Origin: Pseudomonadota bacterium
GTDB lineage: Bacteria > Pseudomonadota > Alphaproteobacteria > Caulobacterales > Aquidulcibacteraceae
NCBI GenBank assembly: GCA_023461135.1
Contig: JAEWNX010000167.1
Span: forward strand, 1 to 6,419
Direction of reading: 5' to 3'
Length of the DNA: 6,419 nt
A program made the position numbers and the translations under genes. The notes beneath the pieces are model-generated. The model ran no database searches and had not been told where the DNA came from. It was given only the letters and a program-made list of their open reading frames with translations. Position 1 is the first letter of the stretch. Every line of letters starts with the position of its first letter. Shown here piece after piece: positions 1-6,089 of this stretch.

Positions 1-106
1 ACGTCATGCCGCGCACGGTGCGCGGCTCGCCACCCGAAGCCTTAAGCAGGCTCTCGGTCGAACGAGACAAAGCAAGATGGACGAGCGCTTTGCGCAGCCA
101 GGACAA
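1..106 (-). CDS. N-terminal fragment of an unidentified protein (possible alpha/beta hydrolase), runs off left edge
   Basis: Downstream of the TetR gene on the same strand, one frame is open from a TTG at 106-104 to the window edge. It reads MSWLRKALVHLALS, then a segment containing LLKASGGEP and ending RTVRGMT. A GGAG Shine-Dalgarno (119-116) lies 9 nt upstream of the TTG, and the gap to the TetR stop is 17 nt, so the gene would be co-transcribed with the repressor. The other two minus-strand frames hit stops in this stretch. An amphipathic N-terminus followed by an 'RTVxGxT' segment resembles the start of some esterase/lipase-type alpha/beta hydrolases, but only about 35 residues are visible and no catalytic motif is in view. 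The reading frame is reasonably supported; the family is a guess. Confidence 0.5.
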   Translation of the reverse strand, partial: MSWLRKALVHLALSRSTESLLKASGGEPRTVRGMT

Positions 107-123
107 GAATCACGTCTCCGAGA

Positions 124-741
124 TCAGGCCGTGTGGGGCGCGCCAGCAAGGCCTTTGAGGACAAGCCCGGTCGCGAACACGGCTGCCGCTTCTACATCGG
201 GAGGCGCGCGGCGCAACATGGCAGAACCGACCTCCTGTGCGATTCCGATGCAGGCGCAAGCGAGATAATCAGCATCGACGGCCGGCGCCTGGCCGCCCGC
301 CATCGCTTCTTCCAGGCTCTGGCGCACTTCCTGATAGACCGCCTTCGTCTCAGGCGTGTCGAGCCTCACATGCGGCAACCGTTCGTCGATGGGCCGGCCT
401 TCGGTCAGATTGTCCTCCACGATGAAGCGGAAATAGGCGCGAAAGGCCGCAAGCAAATAGTCCTCGAAACCTCTGGCCTCCTCACGCGCATTGACGAGGA
501 TGGGGCGAAAGCGCGCCGCGCTATCGTCGGCCAACGCTTCGTACACTTCCTCCTTGGAGCGGAAGTAGTTGTAGAAGGTGCCTGACGCGAGGTCGGTGCC
601 GCGAATGATGTCGCGCACTGTCGCAGCGTCATAGCCAAGCTGCGCGAACACGCGCCGTGCGGCGATCAGGATCGCCTGCCGGTTCGCGGCCTTGGTTTTC
701 TCGCGTTTGCCAACCGGCTCGACCGCCGCTGTCTCGCTCAT
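124..741 (-). CDS. TetR/AcrR-family transcriptional regulator
   Basis: This is a 205-residue one-component repressor of typical TetR length. The N-terminal DNA-binding domain spans about residues 14-70. Its helix-turn-helix is seen as TVRDII (41-46), the turn around LASGT (51-55), and the recognition-helix hallmark FYNYFRSKEEV (56-66). The variable C-terminal helices (about 80-200) would form the ligand pocket and dimer interface; the sequence does not identify the ligand. The ATG at 741 has a GGAG site 5 nt upstream (750-747). The gene is divergent from two thioesterase genes, and the 101-nt gap between them contains an inverted repeat suited to a TetR dimer. I infer that it represses the thioesterase operon and itself, with an acyl-CoA or a related acid as a plausible inducer. 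The next gene on this strand begins 17 nt after its stop. Family assignment is firm; the regulated targets are inferred from layout. Confidence 0.93.
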   Translation of the reverse strand: MSETAAVEPVGKREKTKAANRQAILIAARRVFAQLGYDAATVRDIIRGTDLASGTFYNYFRSKEEVYEALADDSAARFRPILVNAREEARGFEDYLLAAFRAYFRFIVEDNLTEGRPIDERLPHVRLDTPETKAVYQEVRQSLEEAMAGGQAPAVDADYLACACIGIAQEVGSAMLRRAPPDVEAAAVFATGLVLKGLAGAPHTA

Positions 742-779
742 ACCCGCTCCGTACGGAATCCCTGGACCATAGCGCCAGA

Positions 780-800
780 AAAATGACGTTTCGTCAATTT
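780..800. promoter_or_regulatory. Candidate TetR operator in the divergent promoter region
   Basis: A 21-bp near-perfect inverted repeat is centred on position 790. The arms TGACG (784-788) and CGTCA (792-796) are separated by TTT and flanked by AAAA on the left and ATTT on the right, so 8 of 9 arm positions pair. It lies between the TetR start (741) and the first thioesterase start (843), where an autorepressor would bind. On the minus strand the repeat contains TTGACG, a -35-like hexamer, so binding could block polymerase. The following -10 element is not clear on either strand. The repeat is directly visible; its role as operator is inferred. Confidence 0.6.
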
Positions 801-842
801 AAGGCGCATAGCGCGCGAGCGGGCCCACTGCTAGCAGGCCTC

Positions 843-1337
843 ATGAGCAGCGGCGATCCGCCGAAAGGCGATTACGGGCAAGGGCCAGACGCGCTCGCCC
901 GGGTGCGGGCGATGATGCAGTGGACGCCGCAGGGGCGCGCGCTTGGGCTTGAAGTGACCAAGCTCGAAGGCGCGAGGGTGTGGGGGCGCGCGCCGTACAA
1001 GCCCGAATTCGTGGGCGATCCCGAGACGGGCGTCATCGCCGGCGGCGTAATCACCACTTTCCTCGATCAGCTCTGCGGCATGGCGGCCGTGCTGGCGATG
1101 CGCGAGCCCACCACTGTCGCGACCATCGACCTCCGCATCGATTACATGCGCGGCGCCAAACCCAACCGCGATGTGCTCGCCGAAGCGCATTGCTACAAGA
1201 TCGGCAAGAACGTCGCGTTCGTACGCGCTGTCGCTTACGAGGATAGCCCCGACAATCCGATCGCAAACGCGGCCGCGGCGTTCATGCTCAACACGCAGAC
1301 GAAAATGGGCGCCAATCTGCGCGAGAAGAAACCATGA
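843..1337 (+). CDS. PaaI-like hotdog-fold thioesterase, first of a tandem pair
   Basis: This 164-residue protein matches the usual length of a single hotdog domain of the 4HBT/PaaI superfamily, which hydrolyses acyl- or aryl-CoA thioesters in the cytoplasm as dimers or tetramers. The core helix segment is GVIAGGVITTFLDQLCG (63-79), followed by the strand motif TIDLRIDYMRGAKP and a final strand with AAAAFMLN. Family members usually have HGG at the start of the central helix; here the His is Ala (A66-G67-G68). The acidic residue expected on that helix is present as D75, and D59 sits upstream where Asn or Gln is common. The frame is open upstream to an ATG at 783, but that start would place the operator inside the gene. 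I chose the ATG at 843, which has AGG 4 nt upstream. The gene overlaps the next by ATGA. Fold is confident; substrate and activity are unknown. Confidence 0.85.
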   Translation: MSSGDPPKGDYGQGPDALARVRAMMQWTPQGRALGLEVTKLEGARVWGRAPYKPEFVGDPETGVIAGGVITTFLDQLCGMAAVLAMREPTTVATIDLRIDYMRGAKPNRDVLAEAHCYKIGKNVAFVRAVAYEDSPDNPIANAAAAFMLNTQTKMGANLREKKP

Positions 1338-1741
1338 GCCCGCAGGAGCGCCTCACCACAGCGCTCGCGCGGATTCCGTACGCGGGCTTCCTTGGCGTGC
1401 GCGCCGAACTCAAGGGCGATGAACTGACGCTGATACTGCCATACAGCGAACACCTTGTCGGCAATCCGCTCTTGCCCGCGCTGCATGGCGGCGTCGTCGG
1501 CGCACTGATGGAGTTGACGGCGATCACACAGCTCGCGATCGCCTCCAAGAGTGAGACATTCGCCAAGACGATCGATATCGGCGTCGACTATCTGCGCTCA
1601 GGCAAACCCGTCGACACTTACGCCCGCGCTCGCGTCGTCAAGATCGGCCGCCGCATCGCCAACGTGCAGGCCGAAGCCTGGCAGAACGAACGCAGCCAGC
1701 CCATCGCCGCGATGCACGGCCACTTCCTGATGGCTGATTGA
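1334..1741 (+). CDS. PaaI-like hotdog-fold thioesterase, second of a tandem pair
   Basis: This 135-residue single hotdog domain is translationally coupled to the preceding thioesterase: its ATG lies within the ATGA that also ends the upstream gene, with a purine-rich GAGAAG stretch as ribosome site. Unlike its partner it keeps the family signature HGGVVGALMELTA, with H51, G52, G53 and the helix acid as E60. N44 precedes the motif. Related thioesterases use an Asn/Gln plus Asp/Glu pair at about this spacing, and Glu at the helix position is known in the Arthrobacter-type 4-hydroxybenzoyl-CoA thioesterase. The later segment TIDIGVDYLRSGKP is the conserved strand pair and closely resembles the equivalent segment of the upstream protein, so the two genes are probably diverged duplicates. 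Likely a CoA-thioester hydrolase under TetR control; the substrate cannot be read from the sequence. Confidence 0.88.
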   Translation: MSPQERLTTALARIPYAGFLGVRAELKGDELTLILPYSEHLVGNPLLPALHGGVVGALMELTAITQLAIASKSETFAKTIDIGVDYLRSGKPVDTYARARVVKIGRRIANVQAEAWQNERSQPIAAMHGHFLMAD

Positions 1742-1762
1742 TCGCACAATGTGGAACGCCCG

Positions 1763-2059
1763 CTAGCGATCCTGGTGCGCATGCAGGAAGCGCGCGAGTT
1801 CGTCCTTCACGCGGGCGCTGTCGGTGGCCGCGCGCAGCGCCTTGGCGCGCGAGAAGATCGCCTGTTGCACCTCCGCCGGGACGGATTGCCATTCGATAAG
1901 CAGCGCGGCGCCTAGCCGGGTCAGTATCCGCAGTTCGGTTTCATCGAGCGCCTGGGCCGGTTGGGTGGACGGGCCCAGGGCGCCACCCTCGCCCTCCCAT
2001 CGCGAAAGAGCGATCGCCCTTTGCCGCTCCGCGGCGGTCAGCGCTTTCTCGTCAGCCAT
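1763..2059 (-). CDS. Small uncharacterised protein
   Basis: I do not recognise this 98-residue protein. The frame can be extended to a TTG at 2080, but I prefer the ATG at 2059 because a GGAG sequence (2072-2069) sits 9 nt upstream of it. The product begins MADEKALTAAERQRAIALSR, followed by a glycine-rich WEGEGGALG segment. A mostly helical C-terminal half runs from about residue 40, where LDETELRILTRLGAALL and later EVQQAIFSRAKAL read as amphipathic helices. There is no signal peptide, membrane segment or cysteine, so it is probably a soluble cytoplasmic protein. It is convergent with the thioesterase operon (21 nt between stops) and stands alone on its strand, with the tRNA gene diverging from it. 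Codon usage and composition match its neighbours. The gene looks real; no function can be assigned. Confidence 0.72.
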   Translation of the reverse strand: MADEKALTAAERQRAIALSRWEGEGGALGPSTQPAQALDETELRILTRLGAALLIEWQSVPAEVQQAIFSRAKALRAATDSARVKDELARFLHAHQDR

Positions 2060-2187
2060 CGGCGTGTGCTCCGTAGTCAATGTGATCCGCTTCTATCGCG
2101 AAGCCACACCCGCGTCGCTTGGCAACGCGGATAAGATCACGAAATCGGACCTGTGCGCGCGCGATTACCGAGCGCGGCGGCCGCCCC

Positions 2188-2214
2188 TTGCACAAGCGAC
2201 AAGAGCCGTTATCT
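2188..2214 (+). promoter_or_regulatory. Possible promoter for the tRNA-Gly gene
   Basis: TTGCAC (2188-2193) and TTATCT (2209-2214) resemble -35 and -10 hexamers, with a 15-bp spacer that becomes 16 if the -10 is read one base later. They end 12 nt before the mature tRNA 5' end. Placement suits a tRNA promoter, but both hexamers are imperfect and the spacing is short. The rest of 2060-2226 shows no other clear signal. Confidence 0.3.
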
Positions 2215-2226
2215 CTCGACCGCGTC

Positions 2227-2301
2227 GCGGGCATAGTTCAGAGGTAGAACGTCAGCTTCCCAAGCTGAATGTCGGGGGTTCCATCCCCCCTGCCCGCTCC
2301 A
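2227..2301 (+). tRNA. tRNA-Gly (anticodon CCC)
   Basis: A full cloverleaf can be folded by eye. The acceptor stem is GCGGGCA (2227-2233) with TGCCCGC (2291-2297). The D arm is GTTC/GAAC around a 7-nt loop containing GG. The anticodon arm is TCAGC/GCTGA with loop TTCCCAA (2257-2263), giving anticodon CCC at 2259-2261, which reads GGG glycine codons. The variable loop is ATGTC, and the T arm is GGGGG/CCCCC around TTCCATC. Discriminator T (2298) is followed by an encoded CCA (2299-2301). All stems are perfectly paired. One oddity is C at T-loop position 57 (2282), where nearly all tRNAs have a purine. The gene ends 4 nt before the stop codon of a convergent gene. Confidence 0.95.
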
Positions 2302-2305
2302 AGGT

Positions 2306-3436
2306 TCAGCGCGATGCGCCGCGCGCGGAGATCGGCCAGATATCGGTCAGCGCGCCCTCTTTGAACACATGGTAGGCGTCGTAAAGGTTCACGGTGGGAT
2401 CGCAGTGGGGGACCGTGAGGGTGACGAGGTCACCGAGACGGAATGTGTGGTCCGGCGCGATCAGGGCGCCGTGTTCGTCGCCCATGAACACGAACATCGA
2501 CGTTGAAGGCGCCCCATCGACCACGTTGGGCGCGCCGCCGTCAGTGGAGAGGGCTTTGAAGCCTGCGTCGACCGTGGCCATGCTCGTGTGATTGGCGCTG
2601 ATCACGCGCGTGTCGACGAAGAGCGAGGTCTCGAACGGGCTGGTCCCGTCGCCGGTGAGATCGCAATCGTTGTACTGACGGTCCATGAACACGTAGGAGC
2701 CGGCTTGAAGCTCGGTCAGAACGCCGAGTTCGGCGTCAATGCGGTGCGTGCCGGTGCCGCCGCCGGTGACAACGTCGGGCGCGCAACCTGCACTGCGCAG
2801 AGCTTCCAGCACAATACGGAGATAAGCGGTGCGCTCGGTAATGGCGGCGCGGCGCTCTGCATACGATTCGAGGTGCTGCTGCACGCCGCAATAATACTGC
2901 ACCCCGGCAAACCTTAACGCGGACTGGCGCGAAATACGTTGCGCCAGCGCGACAGCCGCTTCAGGCGAGGCAACACCGGTGCGGCGAATGCCTGGATCGA
3001 TATCGACCAGCACCGGCAGAGGCTTGCCGCTAGCCTTCGCAGCGGCCGCAAGCGCATCGACGTTGTCGGGGTGATCGGCGACGAGACGGAGACCGGCGAT
3101 ACGCGCATGGAGCGCGATCAGCCGTTCGATGGCCTGTGGCGTCACGACGGGAGAGGTGATGAGGATCGCCTCTATGCCGCCCTCCGCCAACGCTTCGGCC
3201 TCGCCGAGTTTGGCGCAGCACACGCCGACGGCGCCCGCCTCCATCTGCAAACGCGCGATGTCGATGCTCTTGTGCGTCTTTGCGTGCGGACGCAGTGCAA
3301 TCCCGCTCTTGCGCGCGAACGCGGCCATGGCCGCGATGTTGCGCCCGAGCGCTTGGCGATCGAGCACCAGGACCGGCGTGTTCAACTCCTGGCGCGCGCC
3401 CTGCCGGCCGATCAGGTGACGATGCAGATCGCCCAT
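2306..3436 (-). CDS. DSD1/D-threonine aldolase-family PLP enzyme
   Basis: This 376-residue fold-type-III (alanine-racemase-like) PLP enzyme acts on D-configured beta-hydroxy amino acids; family members either cleave them to glycine plus an aldehyde or dehydrate D-serine. The TIM-barrel domain covers about residues 18-250. PHAKTHK (50-56) includes the expected Schiff-base lysine K53. The DIDPGIRRTGV segment follows, and TGGGTGT (224-230) is the PLP-phosphate loop. A C-terminal beta domain carries PHCDPTVN with H344 and D346, matching the His-x-Asp metal site of D-threonine aldolases rather than the His-x-Cys zinc site of eukaryotic-type D-serine dehydratases. An aldolase, possibly acting on D-threonine, phenylserine or 3-hydroxy-D-aspartate, is therefore more likely. 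The start could be GTG 3439 or ATG 3436; GGAGG is 7 nt from the ATG. It overlaps the upstream oxidase stop as TGATG. Family is firm, substrate unknown. Confidence 0.9.
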   Translation of the reverse strand: MGDLHRHLIGRQGARQELNTPVLVLDRQALGRNIAAMAAFARKSGIALRPHAKTHKSIDIARLQMEAGAVGVCCAKLGEAEALAEGGIEAILITSPVVTPQAIERLIALHARIAGLRLVADHPDNVDALAAAAKASGKPLPVLVDIDPGIRRTGVASPEAAVALAQRISRQSALRFAGVQYYCGVQQHLESYAERRAAITERTAYLRIVLEALRSAGCAPDVVTGGGTGTHRIDAELGVLTELQAGSYVFMDRQYNDCDLTGDGTSPFETSLFVDTRVISANHTSMATVDAGFKALSTDGGAPNVVDGAPSTSMFVFMGDEHGALIAPDHTFRLGDLVTLTVPHCDPTVNLYDAYHVFKEGALTDIWPISARGASR

Positions 3437-4722
3437 CACGCCGCCTCCCGCGCGCGCTCAGGGCCAAACAGCGAAGCGAGATGCGCGTTCGCGAACTTGC
3501 CGTGCGGATCGTGTGCGTCCCGAACTGCGCGAAAACGGGCGGCGTTCGGGTAAAGCGCGCTCACATCGGCTGACGTCAGCGTGTGGCGCTTGGCCCAGTG
3601 CGGGCGTCCGCCATGCGCGCGGAAGATGCGCTCGCCTTCGGCGAACACATCGCGCCAGGCCATCTTTGCGTATTGATGCATCGAGATCGAGGCGCCGGGG
3701 CCGGTGTTGAACGGACTGAGCCAGATGTCGTCGCCGGCGACGAGGCGGAATTCGAATGGGAACGTCACCGGCAAACGCTTCTTGCGGATCCAGCCGATCG
3801 CTTCGCGCAAGGCCGGCCAAGCGTCCGCGCGCTGCAATTCGTACTCCATCTCCTCGAACCGCACATTCCGCTCGGACGGGAAAATGCGATGAGCCGGGCC
3901 GACGCGGCGTTGGCGTACGCCCTCGCGCACGATCATGCGCTGCAGGGACGGCGTGAGGAACGGCAACGCCGCGCAGATTTCGCAGATAACGCCGAAGGCG
4001 CGATCGTCCACGTCGCTGGTGCGCTTGAGCGGCCCCTCCTCCGGCGCGGGATTGAGAGTCTTCAGGATGACCTGATCGCCGTATGGGAATACCCAGAACT
4101 CAACGTGACGGTTCGCGCGCGCGAGATCGTCCCAGCGTTCCGCGACAGCGTCGATATGATGCGATTCCACACGTTCCTCGAGGCAGTAGGCAGGCGTCAC
4201 TTCGACTTCGATGCGCGTTGCCACGCCGAGCAAGCCGAGCGACAAGCGCTGGGCTTCGAACAAATCTGGGCGCTCGGTCCTGCTGCAGGTGACGACGGCG
4301 CCGTCGGCCAGCATGAGCCGGAAGGCGCGCGCCGCCGTCGAAAGCGAACCGAGTTCGGCGCCCGTGCCGTGCGTGCCGGTTGCGATCGCGCCGGCGAGCG
4401 CTTGGGGGTTCACGTCGCCCTGGTTGATCAGCGAGACGCCTCGGTCCCAAAGCGTGGCGGTGAGCTTCGCCAAACTCCAGCCGGCGGGCGCCCACGCTGT
4501 TGTTCCATCGCCGCTGAGTTCGATATCGCCTTCGAGGTCAGCGAGCGAGATGAGCACGCCATCCGTTTCGCACAGGGGCATGAACGAATGTCCGGCGCCG
4601 GCCACGCGCACGTTCGCGGCGCGCGTGACGATCTGGGCGAGTTCGGCTTCGCACTTCGGCCGCGCGAACGCGCGCGGACGCGCCGTCACGCTGCCGGACC
4701 AGTTTTTCCAGACTTCGCTCAT
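3436..4722 (-). CDS. FAD-linked oxidase of the aldonolactone/alditol oxidase family
   Basis: This 428-residue cytoplasmic VAO-type flavoprotein belongs to the family that includes D-arabinono-1,4-lactone, L-gulonolactone and alditol oxidases, which oxidise a sugar lactone or polyol and often pass electrons to oxygen, yielding H2O2. The FAD-binding domain has AGAGHSF (41-47), in which H45 is the expected covalent flavin attachment site, and GDVNPQALAGAIATGTHGTG (102-121). The ALO C-terminal domain has FEFR with E324 and R326, PHWAKRH with K378, and the terminal DPHGKFAN; these match the catalytic Glu, Arg and Lys of bacterial alditol oxidase. I chose the ATG at 4722, which has GGAG 5 nt upstream. 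The frame is open to 4896, but those 58 residues are low-complexity and lie over the tolC gene. Its stop overlaps the aldolase start, so the two are coupled. Family firm, substrate open. Confidence 0.92.
   Translation of the reverse strand: MSEVWKNWSGSVTARPRAFARPKCEAELAQIVTRAANVRVAGAGHSFMPLCETDGVLISLADLEGDIELSGDGTTAWAPAGWSLAKLTATLWDRGVSLINQGDVNPQALAGAIATGTHGTGAELGSLSTAARAFRLMLADGAVVTCSRTERPDLFEAQRLSLGLLGVATRIEVEVTPAYCLEERVESHHIDAVAERWDDLARANRHVEFWVFPYGDQVILKTLNPAPEEGPLKRTSDVDDRAFGVICEICAALPFLTPSLQRMIVREGVRQRRVGPAHRIFPSERNVRFEEMEYELQRADAWPALREAIGWIRKKRLPVTFPFEFRLVAGDDIWLSPFNTGPGASISMHQYAKMAWRDVFAEGERIFRAHGGRPHWAKRHTLTSADVSALYPNAARFRAVRDAHDPHGKFANAHLASLFGPERAREAA
3444..3448 (-). promoter_or_regulatory. 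Ribosome binding site inside the oxidase 3' end
   Basis: GGAGG on the minus strand (3448-3444) lies within the last codons of the oxidase gene. It is 7 nt before the ATG at 3436 and 4 nt before the overlapping GTG at 3439. The spacing favours the ATG as the start of the PLP enzyme and supports translational coupling of the two genes. Confidence 0.7.
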
Positions 4723-4765
4723 CGCCACTCCGCTCGTGTTGTGTAGCGGCGATGGGCGTGCGCTG

Positions 4766-6076
4766 CTAGCGGCCGCGTAGGCCGTCGTCGCGCGGGGGTT
4801 CGCTGCCGGCCGTTTCCGGCACGCCGAGCGATCCAACCGATGCGAGCAATTGGCGTTCCGCGACAACGAGGTCGCGCTCGGCCTGCGCGAGGGCAAGGCG
4901 CGCGTCGAGCAGGTTCTGCTCCTGCTCCAGCACCTCGAACGTCGCGCGCAAACCCGTTTCCTGTTCGAGCCGCACGCCCTCGTAGGCGAGTTCGGCCGCC
5001 TCCACCTGCTCGCGCGCGGATTCCACCGCAGCGCGGGCGCTGGCGAGACCAGTCCAGGAATTCGTCACGTTCTCCTGCACAAGGCGTTGCGCAGCAGCGA
5101 GATCGAGATTGGCTGCGGCGCGCAGCGCGCGCTGCTGGCGGGTGCGCGAGCGAACCACGCCGCCCTGGAAAATGGGCACCGACACGCGCACGCCGACGGT
5201 GTCGGTCACGGATTCTGTCGTGTCGTCATCAAAATCGGCGCCGATGGATTGCCCGGCTTCCAACGTCACGCGGGGACGGCCCTGCGCGGAGGAGACATCG
5301 ACATTCGCGTCCGCTAGTTCGGTATCGGCGACTGCGCTGCGCAGCACGGGGCTCTGGCGCCCCGCGGTATCGAGCGCGATGTCGAGTTGCGGCGGCAAGC
5401 CTTGCGCGCGCGCCGGGGGCTGCAAATCGCTCGGCGGACGCCCGACAAGGCGCAGATACGCTTGCACGGACGCGGCGAGCTGACCTTGCGCCTGCACCAG
5501 CAACGTGCGCGCTTGCGCCAAGCGCGCCTGCGATTGTGCGACGTCGGTGCGCGTGACCACGCCCGCATCGAACTGCGCCTGAGCGTATTCAAGCAAGCGC
5601 GTCAGGTTGGAAACCGTTTGTTCGCGCGCGGCGACGATCTGCTGGGACTGACGCACATCGGCGTAGGCGCGCGTCACATCGAGCAGCAGCGTCTGCAGGG
5701 TCTGGTCATAGTCTGCCACCGCGCCGCGGATTTGTGCGCGCGCTGCGCGCGTGGAAGCAAGCACGCGGCCCGAGCCAAACAGCAACTGAGACGCGCTTGC
5801 GGACGCGTTCCAATCTGAATTGACGCCATCCAGAGGCGACGGCGCGTCGCTTTCCCGATCGCTGCGCACCGCCGAGCCGGTGATCGACAATTGCGGCAAG
5901 GCCTCCGCCCAAGCTTGCGGCAGCGCTTCACGGGTGGCGCGGAGCCGCGCACGCTGCGCCGCGAGCGTCGGATTGGACTCCGCCGCCGACACCATCGCTT
6001 CGGTCAGCGTATCGGCCGCGACCGTCCCGGGCATCAGGGCCGCCAACGCCACGAGAGAGACGATCAAACCACGCAT
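4766..6076 (-). CDS. TolC-family outer membrane efflux protein
   Basis: This 436-residue protein is the outer-membrane and periplasmic channel component of a tripartite exporter or type I secretion system. It opens with a Sec signal peptide: MRG, a hydrophobic core LIVSLVALAALM, and a cleavage region TVAAD around residue 20-22. No cysteine is nearby, so it is not a NodT-type lipoprotein. The mature part shows the duplicated OEP architecture of long coiled-coil helices. The first repeat includes the characteristic DVAQSQARLAQARTLL and YLRLVGRPPSDLQ; the second begins near ADTELADANVDVSSAQGRPR and ends in the ARLALAQAERDLVVAERQLL helix. The ATG at 6076 has an AGGAAG ribosome site, and only 13 nt separate it from the permease stop, so the two are surely co-transcribed. 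The oxidase gene follows after 43 nt. Family identification is firm; the exported compound is unknown. Confidence 0.93.
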   Translation of the reverse strand: MRGLIVSLVALAALMPGTVAADTLTEAMVSAAESNPTLAAQRARLRATREALPQAWAEALPQLSITGSAVRSDRESDAPSPLDGVNSDWNASASASQLLFGSGRVLASTRAARAQIRGAVADYDQTLQTLLLDVTRAYADVRQSQQIVAAREQTVSNLTRLLEYAQAQFDAGVVTRTDVAQSQARLAQARTLLVQAQGQLAASVQAYLRLVGRPPSDLQPPARAQGLPPQLDIALDTAGRQSPVLRSAVADTELADANVDVSSAQGRPRVTLEAGQSIGADFDDDTTESVTDTVGVRVSVPIFQGGVVRSRTRQQRALRAAANLDLAAAQRLVQENVTNSWTGLASARAAVESAREQVEAAELAYEGVRLEQETGLRATFEVLEQEQNLLDARLALAQAERDLVVAERQLLASVGSLGVPETAGSEPPRDDGLRGR

Positions 6077-6089
6077 GAGAACTTCTTCC

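Noticed and set aside
133..585. 150-codon plus-strand ORF over the TetR gene
   Set aside because: Antisense to a confident TetR coding sequence; no motif of its own.
748..757. Perfect 10-bp palindrome TCCGTACGGA overlapping the TetR ribosome site
   Set aside because: Ten-base palindromes are expected several times by chance in a window this size, and the arms do not extend; kept only as a remote second-operator possibility.
657..842. Upstream extension of the first thioesterase frame to an ATG at 657 or 783
   Set aside because: The extension runs across the TetR start and the candidate operator, has no hotdog similarity, and would make the protein longer than the family norm.
1740..1771. 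GATCGC/GCGATC inverted repeat between the convergent thioesterase and small-protein genes
   Set aside because: Only 6 bp of stem with a 20-nt loop and no T-run on either side, so not a convincing terminator.
2227..2301. tRNA gene as an integration (att) site
   Set aside because: No duplicated tRNA 3' end, integrase or compositional break is visible in the window.
3583..4746. 387-codon plus-strand ORF opposite the FAD oxidase
   Set aside because: It is the antisense shadow of a gene with clear catalytic motifs; its product is arginine/alanine-rich with no recognisable domain, typical of G+C-rich DNA.
4723..4896. 58-codon N-terminal extension of the oxidase
   Set aside because: It overlaps the tolC 3' end, is low-complexity Ser/Arg/Ala-rich, and a good ribosome site lies before the internal ATG at 4722.
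4850..5818. Several plus-strand ORFs opposite tolC
   Set aside because: Shadow frames over a confident TolC-family gene, rich in Arg/Ala with no recognisable domains.
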